A stretch of 46,818 nt of DNA from Candidatus Pacearchaeota archaeon (GCA_016186425.1 JACPLR010000026.1:1-46818), one strand, 5' to 3'. Positions 8,487-18,285 are shown, counted from the stretch's first letter. Numbers and translations are program-made. Notes: generated by a model from the sequence alone, not told the origin.

Positions 8487-11393
8487 TTAGAAGATGTCCA
8501 AAACTTCATCTTCGTTGCTGTCTTCTAAGTTATCGGCTTCTTTATTCTGCTTAGCGTCTTCTTGGTTTGCTTCTTTTTTATTTTCCATTGTGTTTGTATT
8601 TTTTTCTTGATTTTCTTGTTTTTCCCCATTTTCTCCGAAGAGAGATTTAAGTGCCAGGATTTCCTCCATTTCACTATGCCTGCTTTTTGGTATTTCCAAT
8701 AGGTCTAAAATGCCTGCAATGTATGCTGGAGGAGTTTGGGGTTTATTTATTTTATCATCTTGCCTTTCTTTATCCTGGTTTTTGCTGTTATTTTTAGTGT
8801 TATCCTGCTGTTTTCTGTAATTCTCTTTTGAAATTTGTTTAACTGCAATAGGAACTAGTTCTTTTTCTTTATTGCTAAAGCGTGATTTTTCCTCTTCTTC
8901 ACTTATTTCTTCGAATTCTTCCTCAATTTTATGTTTTACCTGCTGGATAAGTTGTTCTGGAGGGAGGTTTTTATGTTGATTATTTTTTTCTTTTATCTTT
9001 TGTTTTTCTTGCTGTTGAACTTGTGGTTTATTTATTTGATGATTTATTTTTTTATGCTCCTGATGCACTGTTTTTTCAGTTGATATTTCTTTATTATTGC
9101 TTTTCTCAATTTCAGATACAAATGCAGAAATATCATAAGCAGCATCAGCATTTACAGAAATGCTGTTTATTCCGTTTTCAATCAGGAATTTAACCATTTC
9201 TTTATTGCTTCCTGCCTGCCCACAGATGCTTGATTCAACATTAAATTCCTGGCATGTTCGCAAAACTCTTTTAATTGCATTTAAAACAGCTGGATGAGTT
9301 TCATTGTATAGATACTGAACCTGTTCATTTCCCCTGTCTATTGCAAGAGTGTATTGTGTTAAATCATTTGTTCCAAAACTTATAAAATCAATATTTGTTT
9401 TTAGCAAATGCTTAATAATCAGGCAAGCTGCAGGCGTTTCAACCATGATTCCTATTTTTATATTGCTTAATTTTAACAATCCAAGAGATTCTGCATGCTT
9501 CTTTGCTTCTATGGTCTCTTCAGTAGAAATTATTTGGGGGAACATTATACCAAATATCTTGTTTTTATGTTTTTCAGCGCATATTTTAATTGCTGATAAT
9601 TCTGCTTTAAAAATTTCTGGATTTTTTAAAGAGAATCTTATTCCGTGCATGCCTAGCATTGGATTTATCTCGGGTTTTTTTGACGAACCCTCTAAGTTAT
9701 TGAATTCATCACTTCTTATATCAGAAGTTCTTATCCATATTTCATTGAAATGCCTTGATATTTTTTCCACTCCTTCTTGGATTATTTTTTCATAATCGCT
9801 TATTTTATTTTCTTTTAAAAATGCAAGAGGGTGCTTTCCGCTTTCAGCAATTATTCCTTCTAGCCTTAATAATCCGACAGAATCAATGCCTGTTTGGGCA
9901 GCTCTTTCAGCATAATCCGGGAGATCTAGAATAATTTTTATTTTGGTTTTTGTGTTATTAATAATTTGTTTTATCTCAGCTTTCTTCTCTTTTGTTTCTC
10001 CTTCATATATTAATCCATTAAATCCGTCAACAGTTACTATCATCCCATCTTTCAGCAATTTGGTTGCATGGCCTGTTCCAACAACTGCTGGAATACCCAT
10101 TTCACGACTGACTATAGCTGCGTGAGCTGTAATTCCTCCTTCGTCAGTTATTATTGCAGATGATTTTTGCATTGTTACAACCATGTCTGGATTTGTCATT
10201 TGTGTAACAAGAATATCTCCTTTCTGCACTTTTTCCAGTTGAGAAAGATCATGAATTATTTTTACTTTTCCAGAAGCAATTCCTGGAGAGGCTGCTAAGC
10301 CAGAGAGAATAAAATTACCTTTAATTTCTTCTTTATTTTCCTTAACTTGCGTTGTTACCGGCCTTGACTGAACAATATAAATTTCTCTTGATTCAATTGC
10401 AAATTCAATATCCTGCGGCTTGCTGTAATGTTCTTCTATTTTTATTGCATAATCTGCGAGCCTTTTTATTTCATATTCTTCTAAAACTTGGGTTTTTGCT
10501 TTGCTTGAGCTTAGAGTTACTTCTTCAGTATCTCCCTGCGAGTTTCTTGTTATTGCTGTCTTTTTTTCAGAAATTAATTTACTTACTAACTTTAAATCTC
10601 TTGAAACTTCATAATTGTCTGGCTTTATTCTTCCTGAAACAATGCCTTCGCCTAAACCAAAAACTGCCTCAATCATTATATTCTCGTTATTTTTTACAGG
10701 ATTTCTTGAAAAAATAACTCCTGCCTTATCTGAATCAATCATTTTCTGAACAACAGCTGCTAATGCAAATTTTTCATTTGAAAATCCGCGTTTTTTTCTG
10801 TAATAAATTGCCCTTGCAGTGAATAAACTCGCAAAAACCTTTTTTACAGCTTCTAAAAGCTGGTGATTTCCTTTTATATTTAGGTAAGTTTCCTGCTGCC
10901 CTGCAAAACTTGAGTCATCCAAGTCTTCTGTTGTTGCACTTGACCTTACTGCTACAAAAATTGGCTCGCTGCTGTGCTTTAAAATGCTTAAGGCATATTT
11001 TCCAGCTGCTTCAAGAGTTGCCTTGTCTGTACTGATATTTTCATAAGATTCTAAAATTTCTGAGCTTAAATCATCTGGCATTTCTGAGCTTATAATTATT
11101 TCGCGTATTTTTTTGGCCTTTTCTTCCAGTTCCTCTGTGTTGTCAACATTAATTTCATTGAGAATTTCATTAATCTTGTTTTTTATTCCTGTTTCTTCAA
11201 TGAAATGATAATATGCTTTTGTTGTGATTACAAATGCTGGAGGAACTGGAAATTTAGAGTTATACATTTCAGCTAGGTTAGCACCTTTACCGCCGGCAAT
11301 TGGACCCGAGTTTTTATTCAACTCTGAAAGCCAGCGAACATATAATGTTTCTAAATTTAAATTAGAACTTGATTTTACACCTCTTGTTGCCAT
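8487..11393 (-). CDS. ppsA: phosphoenolpyruvate synthase with long disordered C-terminal extension
   Basis: GGKGANLAEM, VRSSATTEDL, TDEGGITAHAAIVSREMGIPAVVGTG, FGTNDLTQYTLAIDRGN, CGQAGSN; tail rich in Q/K/E/N. Confidence 0.93.
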   Translation of the reverse strand: MATRGVKSSSNLNLETLYVRWLSELNKNSGPIAGGKGANLAEMYNSKFPVPPAFVITTKAYYHFIEETGIKNKINEILNEINVDNTEELEEKAKKIREIIISSEMPDDLSSEILESYENISTDKATLEAAGKYALSILKHSSEPIFVAVRSSATTEDLDDSSFAGQQETYLNIKGNHQLLEAVKKVFASLFTARAIYYRKKRGFSNEKFALAAVVQKMIDSDKAGVIFSRNPVKNNENIMIEAVFGLGEGIVSGRIKPDNYEVSRDLKLVSKLISEKKTAITRNSQGDTEEVTLSSSKAKTQVLEEYEIKRLADYAIKIEEHYSKPQDIEFAIESREIYIVQSRPVTTQVKENKEEIKGNFILSGLAASPGIASGKVKIIHDLSQLEKVQKGDILVTQMTNPDMVVTMQKSSAIITDEGGITAHAAIVSREMGIPAVVGTGHATKLLKDGMIVTVDGFNGLIYEGETKEKKAEIKQIINNTKTKIKIILDLPDYAERAAQTGIDSVGLLRLEGIIAESGKHPLAFLKENKISDYEKIIQEGVEKISRHFNEIWIRTSDIRSDEFNNLEGSSKKPEINPMLGMHGIRFSLKNPEIFKAELSAIKICAEKHKNKIFGIMFPQIISTEETIEAKKHAESLGLLKLSNIKIGIMVETPAACLIIKHLLKTNIDFISFGTNDLTQYTLAIDRGNEQVQYLYNETHPAVLNAIKRVLRTCQEFNVESSICGQAGSNKEMVKFLIENGINSISVNADAAYDISAFVSEIEKSNNKEISTEKTVHQEHKKINHQINKPQVQQQEKQKIKEKNNQHKNLPPEQLIQQVKHKIEEEFEEISEEEEKSRFSNKEKELVPIAVKQISKENYRKQQDNTKNNSKNQDKERQDDKINKPQTPPAYIAGILDLLEIPKSRHSEMEEILALKSLFGENGEKQENQEKNTNTMENKKEANQEDAKQNKEADNLEDSNEDEVLDIF

Positions 11394-11735
11394 GAATAAC
11401 TTAGAAGTTTAATATTAATAAAGTTTTGTGTAACAAAACTTTATTGTGCTTTAGGAATTTTTTTGAAAATATATTGATCTCTTTATATAATTTTTAAGCT
11501 TGAAGTTCTTATATTTATTATTAACTAATTTAACTTAGTAAGTTTAGCTTAAAATCAGGCATAAATTTTCTATATGAAACTTTAGTATAGGGTATTTAGC
11601 TAATATTCATTTATAATTTATACAATATTAAAATCTTAAGCAGTTAATTGATAAACCTCAGCAACTTTCTTGTTTAAATTATGTAAGGATATAATCTGTT
11701 TTTCAGAACAATTTTGAATCTCTATTACACTAAAT

Positions 11736-11813
11736 AATAAAGACAACCAATATAAAAACCTCCAGCGGGTTTCTATGCATCCAGCAACCATTTATCAAAC
11801 TTTCCTTTTAATA
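11736..11813 (+). repeat. hairpin repeat family A, nested unit
   Basis: aataaagacaacca - [atataaaaacctccagcgggtttctatgcatccagcaacca] - tttatcaaactttccttttaa: one unit interrupted by another. Confidence 0.75.
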
Positions 11814-11881
11814 GGAGAAATTTAAAATAATTCATTGGGCAGTTATGTATGTTTTATATTAATATGCTGTTTAGTAACTTG

Positions 11882-12103
11882 TCATTTATTCTTTATTGCA
11901 GAATTCTGTTTTAACTCTATAATTAATAGAACAATTCCACATATTAGAAAAAATGAGCCAAAACCAAGATTAAGGGATGTTGAATTATTGCCCAGGCCAA
12001 TAACTGCACCCAAAGCGCTTAATTGAATGCTTAAAACTAAAAGAATTCCAAGTGCTATTGAAAATATGCTTAGACTTCTGTAAAAGATATTTGCTTTCTT
12101 CAT
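11882..12103 (-). CDS. small membrane protein, two predicted TM helices
   Basis: 73 aa, hydrophobic segments IFSIALGILLVLSIQLSALGAVIGL and FLICGIVLLIIEL. Confidence 0.55.
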   Translation of the reverse strand: MKKANIFYRSLSIFSIALGILLVLSIQLSALGAVIGLGNNSTSLNLGFGSFFLICGIVLLIIELKQNSAIKNK

Positions 12104-12154
12104 TTTTACTGATTATTTCAGGTATTTTTAGTATATAAAGATTTTTACTAAACG

Positions 12155-12300
12155 AAGTTTGAAAATACTGCAATAATTTTACCTGATTTATCTAATGAAT
12201 TATGCAAGTTTAATTTACTAATAGGATACTATTAATTTATTTATTAAAATTAGGCAAAGGTATAGTATGTTTTCAGAAATTAGTTTCGAAGATGCAATAT
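12155..12300 (+). repeat. palindromic intergenic repeat family B
   Basis: gtttgaaaatactgcaataattttacctgatttatc ... aaaattaggcaaaggtatagtatgttttcagaa. Confidence 0.55.
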
Positions 12301-12839
12301 TAACTTTTTTTCTCAACAACAATCTTTGTCTTACAAGGAAGCTTTGCCTTTATCTTTTCAAGAACAACTCTTACAGCTTTTATTTGCTTATCTCCAGAAG
12401 TTGCTATTAAATAGATTGTTTGGTTTGGATCAACCATTGCAGCCCTTCCAATTGTTTTTCCGAAAGATTTTGTCATGCCTGTTTGCATTCTATCTGCTCC
12501 AGCTCCTGTAAGCATTTTATTTTCCCTAATTATGTGATGTGGATGGACTTTTACCTCGAAATAATACTGATTTGGTATTGAAATATCAAGCTCTCTTGAA
12601 ATTGTCTGCCGTGCAGCTTCTAAGGCATTGTCTCTTATTTGAACTTTTATTTCACTTACTAATTTCATTGTTGTGTCAAATTTTCCTTGATCATATAACT
12701 GCCTGTTCCCCATATTATATTTGCTTATTTTCTGTGGCGGAGCTGCCTTTATAAAATTCTTAGTTCTTTGCTTAGACACTCTTGTATAAGGCCTTGCGTA
12801 TTTCTTTGAATATGCGCCTGCTTTGCGTAAAGTGGCCAT
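12300..12839 (-). CDS. rpl10e: large ribosomal subunit protein L10e/uL16
   Basis: MATLRKAGAYSKKYARPYTRVSKQ...KVHPHHIIRENKMLTGAGADRMQTGM. Confidence 0.95.
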   Translation of the reverse strand: MATLRKAGAYSKKYARPYTRVSKQRTKNFIKAAPPQKISKYNMGNRQLYDQGKFDTTMKLVSEIKVQIRDNALEAARQTISRELDISIPNQYYFEVKVHPHHIIRENKMLTGAGADRMQTGMTKSFGKTIGRAAMVDPNQTIYLIATSGDKQIKAVRVVLEKIKAKLPCKTKIVVEKKS

Positions 12840-12840
12840 T

Positions 12841-13167
12841 TTAGTTAATTCCTTCTGGAATGAATCTTGTTGCTAAAACAAGTTTTCCCTTTTTAAATTC
12901 AAATTTTCTTCCAGATAATAAATTTTCTTCACCAATTTTAACTAAATATGCCTGAAAACCATTCATCCATTCAATCATTTCTCTGCATGCCTTGCTGAAA
13001 GTTTCATAGCTTCTTGAATTAGCTTCAGATAAATTGCCAAGGTGCATGTTAAATCTTCTTTCATAATCTCCTAAAATACATTCATTGCTACTTTTTCTTT
13101 CATAATCTCCTAAAATACATTCATTGCTACTTTTTCTTTCATAATATGTTCTGTTATCTACTTTCAT
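12841..13167 (-). CDS. hypothetical protein with N-terminal 13-aa tandem repeat
   Basis: YERKSSNECILGD x2 encoded by a perfect 39-bp direct repeat. Confidence 0.65.
   Translation of the reverse strand: MKVDNRTYYERKSSNECILGDYERKSSNECILGDYERRFNMHLGNLSEANSRSYETFSKACREMIEWMNGFQAYLVKIGEENLLSGRKFEFKKGKLVLATRFIPEGIN
13062..13139. repeat. 39-bp tandem direct repeat, 2 perfect copies, inside a CDS
   Basis: cataatctcctaaaatacattcattgctactttttcttt at 13062-13100 and 13101-13139. Confidence 0.9.
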
Positions 13168-13424
13168 TTTATCTCCACTTCTGTTGTAATGGCTTGTCCT
13201 GGAAGGCCTTTTTCAAATATTGCTCTAACTAGGCCTTTATTTCCGTGCGGGCTGGAAATCTTTCCTTTTATTTGTTTTTTTATCTTTCCGGGAGAAGTCC
13301 AAGTAACTTCTTTGCCTACTAATTTATTTCCTTCCTCCCGGCTTTTCAAGCCAAGGTCTATTAAGAAGTGCTTTTCATGGATAACATGCCTTCCTCGCCT
13401 GAATTGAACTATTATTCCTTTCAT
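13164..13424 (-). CDS. rpl35ae: ribosomal protein L35Ae (eL33)
   Basis: GKEVTWTSPGKIKKQIKGKISSPHGNKGLVRAIFEKGLPGQAI. Confidence 0.92.
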   Translation of the reverse strand: MKGIIVQFRRGRHVIHEKHFLIDLGLKSREEGNKLVGKEVTWTSPGKIKKQIKGKISSPHGNKGLVRAIFEKGLPGQAITTEVEIK

Positions 13425-13493
13425 TTTATCAATTTATTTACTTTGTCTATATGCTAAAGATGGTTTAAAAATGCTTTGATGAGGTTTTTTTAA

Positions 13494-13835
13494 TTAAACT
13501 AATGCTGGTATACGCCATCTGCTAGAGTTGTATAATACAAAAAAAGAGGTGAATTCTATATTATTTATAGGTTGAATGCTAGAGTTAGGATTTTCATTAA
13601 CTATAGTTGTTATATTTTCTTTAGTAGGTTCAATTTCAAAAAATCTTTCCCCTAATATAAAAGATACCAAGATATCAATTCCAAACCCTTCTTTTGAAAG
13701 TTTTCGACCGTCTTTTTTATCCTGGACTGTAAATTCTCTCAAGTATAATTCTTTTTTATCATCATACCTAATTCTTTTGCTCCATAAAACATATCTTGCA
13801 TCAAGGTTAACATAAGTGTATTGTTTTTCAGGCAT
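13494..13835 (-). CDS. hypothetical protein
   Basis: 113-aa ORF with archaeal codon context. Confidence 0.55.
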   Translation of the reverse strand: MPEKQYTYVNLDARYVLWSKRIRYDDKKELYLREFTVQDKKDGRKLSKEGFGIDILVSFILGERFFEIEPTKENITTIVNENPNSSIQPINNIEFTSFFVLYNSSRWRIPALV

Positions 13836-13861
13836 TTTAATTGGTATAATAATATTTAGAA

Positions 13862-15673
13862 TTAAATAATAATTTCAAAGTCTCCAAGTTCTTTTATTAA
13901 GATTTGGAATATCTTTGGATCAGTTTTTGTCTGCAGTTTGCCCTTTTGAGCTGAAACAGCTGATTCAAATTGCTCTATTGTTGCGCTTTCAAGTTTGTTT
14001 GAATTATGGAGTATTTTGCTGATTGTAGAACCTCTTACTAAAAATGCCCCGGCATCAGTTATTATTAGCTCTGCTTTTTCCCCTGATTTTAACATTATTT
14101 GCATTCTTGATTTGTCTATTGTTATTAAATCACATCTCTGGCCGTAGTCTATTAAATGATTTATTAAAATTGCAGCGTCTTTTCTTGCATTTTCAATATC
14201 ATGCTTTTTTATTTTCCCGCTCTTGAATTCTTTCATTGCTTTTTCAATGTCTTTCAGTATCTGCAGCATCTTAATCGGCATTTTTCCCTTTTTCACAAGT
14301 TCTCTTTCAAATATTTCTACTAATTCATTTTTTGATTTCTTGCCAAAGAGATTTTCAAGAAGCTTGAAAACATCTGATTCAATCTGTTCAATTATATTTT
14401 TTTGTGATACTTTTTCGATTTCTTCCCTTAATTTCTTCATTCTTTTAATGAAATCATCTGTATCTTTTATTAATTCATCAACTTCACTGCCAGTTATCTC
14501 GGTTATTTTCCCGTGCTCGTAGTCTTTGTAAATTTTAATTATTTTATCTAAAATATCTGCATATTTTTTTTCAAGAATTTTTTCTTTTTCTACAAATGTT
14601 TCCTTGAAAATTTGCGCTGTTTCTTTAGGGACAGGCGGAGGCAGTCCATATAGCATCAATAATGCCTGTGCAGGAGTTATAACCCCCCAATAAACATCTC
14701 CGACAACAATATCTAATAATCTTCTTTTAGCTGTTTTTTCAACTTTGTCTCCCATTGACATAAACATATCAATGGCTTCTGGAGAGGGTTTTATTTTTCC
14801 CATTTTCAAAAGAAGTTTCCACGGTATAAACGTGCCACGATCATATAATGGGATTCCATCTCTGATAAAAGTGAACATTACTGGATGAGCATCTTTAACA
14901 GCTTCCCAGAAATCTGTTAAAAGATAAATCTGCGGCTCTAGCTTATTTTTTACTCCTGCAATTGCAGCTGCATCTGCAAGATAACCATAAATAATTCCCC
15001 TTAATCTTTCTCTTAATTCCAATCTTGGCATTCTTTTTACATCAGTGTCATCTATAATTATAAAAACATCAACATCAGAAGTTTTTGTTGCAGTTCCCCT
15101 AACCAATGACCCTGCAATTACATAACTGCTTACATATTTTTCAAATTTTCTTATAACCAGGTTTTTATGAACTTCTGCAACTCTTAAAGCTCCTAAAAGG
15201 CCTTTGTCATATAATGGAAAAGCCATTGCTATTGCCGTGCTTAAATCATACCTTGCATCCATGTAGAAATTCCATATGTCAACAGGAGTGATTATGTGAA
15301 ACCATAATTTTGGCTTTATATTTTTAGAATAATCAACAATTTCTTTTTTTAGCTTTGGAATATTTTTAAATTGTTCTTCTGGAACTAGCACAAGAATATG
15401 AGTTCTTTTTTCCTTTTTTTCAGCTTCTGGAATGTCTTCCTCTTCTTCAATTTTTGGAACAGACTGCGGAGGCAGAATTCCAACGGCAATTGTAAAAGGG
15501 TATTTTTTAACTATAAATTTCTGCACTTTATCAAGTTCTTCTTTCCTCTTTTCCATTTCTTTTTTTACTTCTTCAGAAAGCTCTGGCATTGAATCTTTGC
15601 CAAGGTATTTTCTTTCATTCATCTGTTCATTAAGGTCTTTCGGTTCTTTTGATATTGGTTTTTCGTTTGTCAT
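13862..15673 (-). CDS. nucleotidyltransferase-domain protein, larger paralogue of 6416-7249
   Basis: YVIAGSLVRGTATKTSDVDVFIIIDD plus shared helical domain (KPSPEAID...KETFVEKE...HGKI). Confidence 0.85.
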   Translation of the reverse strand: MTNEKPISKEPKDLNEQMNERKYLGKDSMPELSEEVKKEMEKRKEELDKVQKFIVKKYPFTIAVGILPPQSVPKIEEEEDIPEAEKKEKRTHILVLVPEEQFKNIPKLKKEIVDYSKNIKPKLWFHIITPVDIWNFYMDARYDLSTAIAMAFPLYDKGLLGALRVAEVHKNLVIRKFEKYVSSYVIAGSLVRGTATKTSDVDVFIIIDDTDVKRMPRLELRERLRGIIYGYLADAAAIAGVKNKLEPQIYLLTDFWEAVKDAHPVMFTFIRDGIPLYDRGTFIPWKLLLKMGKIKPSPEAIDMFMSMGDKVEKTAKRRLLDIVVGDVYWGVITPAQALLMLYGLPPPVPKETAQIFKETFVEKEKILEKKYADILDKIIKIYKDYEHGKITEITGSEVDELIKDTDDFIKRMKKLREEIEKVSQKNIIEQIESDVFKLLENLFGKKSKNELVEIFERELVKKGKMPIKMLQILKDIEKAMKEFKSGKIKKHDIENARKDAAILINHLIDYGQRCDLITIDKSRMQIMLKSGEKAELIITDAGAFLVRGSTISKILHNSNKLESATIEQFESAVSAQKGKLQTKTDPKIFQILIKELGDFEIII

Positions 15674-15748
15674 TTTTATTACTTTTAATTAATACAATCT
15701 GTGGATTTATAAAACATGTGGTTTATAAATGTGTGGTTTTAAGAAAAA

Positions 15749-16057
15749 TTATGATAGTAAAAATCCTTTTTTACCTGCAATTCCTGCCAGCCGATACCAT
15801 TCCATTAATAAATCAGAATCCATTACATTGTCTTTTTTTCTTTCATCATTAATTGGTATATTCTCTAAATTCTTGAAGGTACCACCAACGACATATCCTT
15901 CAATAGACATAACCGCTTCATCATGTTTTAGAATTCTATATACTCTTACATTTCCACGTTCACCATTTTCTCCGATTCCTATTCCAGTTATTTGAAATAA
16001 TCTCCCTTCGTAACCTCTTTCTTGAGTTAAACAATCTCCCAGAGTTAATTTATCCAT
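15749..16057 (-). CDS. hypothetical protein
   Basis: ORF start trimmed to MDKLTLGDCL because the upstream part of the ORF lies in the tRNA-Gly gene. Confidence 0.6.
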   Translation of the reverse strand: MDKLTLGDCLTQERGYEGRLFQITGIGIGENGERGNVRVYRILKHDEAVMSIEGYVVGGTFKNLENIPINDERKKDNVMDSDLLMEWYRLAGIAGKKGFLLS

Positions 16058-16107
16058 ATGTTTTTTGGATTTTAAGAATATATAAATATTATTATAATAA
16101 AGAAAAA

Positions 16108-16238
16108 TGCGCCACCCGGGAATTGAACCCGGTTCACCTCGTCTTTGCATTTCTTCTTTCCCAAGGAAAGTTTCATAAAGAAAACCATGGGTTGTCTTTA
16201 TTTGGCAACGAGATATTCTACCGGTAAACTAGCGGCGC
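16108..16238 (-). tRNA. tRNA-Gly(GCC) with 60-nt intron at 37/38
   Basis: Acceptor GCGCCGC/GTGGCGC, anticodon stem TCTCG/CGAGG around TTGCCA^...^A, T-arm CCGGGTTCAATTCCCGG; intron 16143-16202; central helix TTGC/GCAA and 3' bulge AG^A fit a bulge-helix-bulge. Confidence 0.9.
16143..16202 (-). repeat. tRNA-Gly intron containing a family A repeat unit
   Basis: Intron RNA: aataaagacaacccatggttttctttatgaaactttccttgggaaagaagaaatgcaaag; first ~45 nt match intergenic copies. Confidence 0.8.
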
Positions 16239-16310
16239 ATTGCTAGTATTTAATGATATAAAGCATTTAAAAAAGTTGTTAATTTTGGAGATATAATTTA
16301 TAATAAAATT

Positions 16311-16408
16311 AACTGATAAATAAGCTAAAAATAGGAGTTCAAGAGAATTAATTAGGGAATGATATGAATTGATTTCAGAATAATTTTGAAAATATCGCAA
16401 TAATAAAT
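16311..16408 (+). repeat. palindromic intergenic repeat family B
   Basis: aactgataaataagc ... gatttcagaataattttgaaaatatcgcaataa. Confidence 0.5.
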
Positions 16409-16529
16409 TTCTTATTGGAGAAATTTAACATAATCTATTAGCTTGATACATTGGTTTTTATACTTAAATAATTTTTAATTTTTTTCAAAGTAGAAATGTT
16501 TATAAGAGAAAAAAAGCTGTTTTGATTAA

Positions 16530-16600
16530 GGTCCAGTAGGCTAATGGCAGACCCTCTCGTTTACACCGAGATGACGGAGGTTCGATTCCTCTCTGGACCA
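16530..16600 (+). tRNA. tRNA-Val(TAC)
   Basis: GGTCCAG/CTGGACC acceptor, TCTCG-TTTACAC-CGAGA anticodon arm, T-arm GGAGGTTCGATTCCTCT. Confidence 0.93.
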
Positions 16601-16653
16601 TTCTTAGTTAATTATTTAAATTCGTCTCCCTTATAATTAAAATAAAAAATAAA

Positions 16654-16893
16654 ATGAATAAAAAAGAAAAATTGCACAAATTACCTCTAGATTTAAGAAA
16701 GGCCATTGCCTCTGACTTAAATGTGCAAAAACTCTGGGATGATATAACACCTCTTGCACGCAATGAATGGGTTTGTTGGGTTATCTCTGGCAAGAAGTCG
16801 GAGACAAGGAGCATTAGAATTAATAAAGCCATATCGAAGATGGGGGGCGGTATGCGCAGGCCTTGCTGTTGGGCTGGCTGCATTCATCGTTGA
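16654..16893 (+). CDS. YdeI/OmpD-associated-like protein
   Basis: LPLDLRKAIASDLNVQKLWDDITPLARNEWVCWVISGKKSETRSIRI...RRPCCWAGCIHR. Confidence 0.75.
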   Translation: MNKKEKLHKLPLDLRKAIASDLNVQKLWDDITPLARNEWVCWVISGKKSETRSIRINKAISKMGGGMRRPCCWAGCIHR

Positions 16894-17131
16894 AATATAA
16901 ATTTTTAATTTATAACCTATAATTTATAGAAGAATATATTAAACTTACCAGATCTAGCGTGAAACTTAGGGAAAAGTATTGTGATATTTCAGAATCTTGA
17001 ATCTCTACAATTAAAAATTTTTCATTTAAGAAAAATTTAGCATGATTTAATAAGTTGTTTAAGTTGGTTTTAAATTGATAATTATATTGGTAACTCGTTA
17101 GTGTTTTATAGCCTTTTCATATAGAGTTTAT

Positions 17132-17782
17132 TTAATTAACACAAACACCTACTTCTCCTAAAGGACTGCCAAGCATATCTGTCCATCCCCGAGATATTGT
17201 TGATGTTCTAATTGGCGGGTTAAAATCAGTTAGGCATTCATAGTCTATTGGACAGGAATAATTATTAGTACCTTTGCAAATGCAGAATTTATCCTGGCTG
17301 CAAAGAATATCAAAATAAGGGCCAGAACATAGAGCCTGATAAAAACCGCCCGAGTTATTACAAAGCTCTTCAGAAACATCTGGATTTTTATTGCAAAATG
17401 CATCTTTTTTGCAAGATATTTTTCCATTATTCTTACATTTGCATATTGAACAACCATCTTCAAATTTTTCTCCCGCAGAATATTTTCCATTAAGACATTT
17501 TGGACTGATAATTTTCTTGCATTCTTTCCGGCATTCAATGTTATCATTAACTACATTTCTTATGCAGATATTTTTTTCTTTTGCGCAAGCAAGTTTACAT
17601 AAGCTATTTTGGCAAGCGATTTTACATTGATTATGCTCATAGACACAGGCATCCCGCTCCCCTTCCTTATTTTCTGCACAATTTGCATTGCATTTCTGAT
17701 ATTCTCTCTTTTCTTCCTGTGTCGCTGCGAATATTATCGGCACAAGCAGGAGAGCAATCAAAATCATTATAACTTTTTTCAT
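17132..17782 (-). CDS. secreted cysteine-rich protein
   Basis: N-terminal signal peptide MKKVIMILIALLLVPIIFAA, >20 cysteines. Confidence 0.75.
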   Translation of the reverse strand: MKKVIMILIALLLVPIIFAATQEEKREYQKCNANCAENKEGERDACVYEHNQCKIACQNSLCKLACAKEKNICIRNVVNDNIECRKECKKIISPKCLNGKYSAGEKFEDGCSICKCKNNGKISCKKDAFCNKNPDVSEELCNNSGGFYQALCSGPYFDILCSQDKFCICKGTNNYSCPIDYECLTDFNPPIRTSTISRGWTDMLGSPLGEVGVCVN

Positions 17783-17973
17783 TAAAAATTATTTAAAAAA
17801 CAGTATTTAAAGATTGTTCGTATTGTTTGCTATCATTCAATTATAACCTTTCACAAATCTGCTTTTTTAGTTTATGAATTTCTGAAGTTTTGGGTATTTA
17901 AAAAATACTTTTAGTAAACAGAAAGGTTTATTAATTCTGAAACTTAACAATTGTTAATATAAAATTAAATAAA

Positions 17974-18285
17974 ATGGCAAACAAAAAAATAATTATTCGT
18001 GAAGTATTTGTTGCTAAGCCTGGACAGGCATCAAAGCTTGCCAAGTTGTTCAAGAAATCATTTGCAGCTGATCCTAATATGCCTTCTGTAAAAATAATGA
18101 CTGATTTAGTAGGCAATTACAATACTGTTATAATGGAAATGGAAGTTAATAGTTTGGCTGAATTTGAAAAATTCATGGATGAATATAAATCTGGAAATAT
18201 GGATCCTAAACTTGCAGAGGAAATGTCTCAGTATCATGACATGTTTTTGACAGGGAGAAGGGAAATATTCCAGGTTTTGGATTGA
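17974..18285 (+). CDS. hypothetical protein, dimeric alpha-beta barrel-like
   Basis: 103 aa; IIIREVFVAKPGQASKLAKLFKK ... NTVIMEMEVNSLAEFEKFMDEY. Confidence 0.7.
   Translation: MANKKIIIREVFVAKPGQASKLAKLFKKSFAADPNMPSVKIMTDLVGNYNTVIMEMEVNSLAEFEKFMDEYKSGNMDPKLAEEMSQYHDMFLTGRREIFQVLD

Noticed and set aside
9349-9795. 148-aa plus-strand ORF inside the PEP synthase gene
   Set aside because: Antisense to a strongly supported CDS; hydrophobic artefact of AT-rich coding DNA. The same applies to the ORFs at 10352, 12326, 14044, 14223, 21304, 21709, 32606 and 37166
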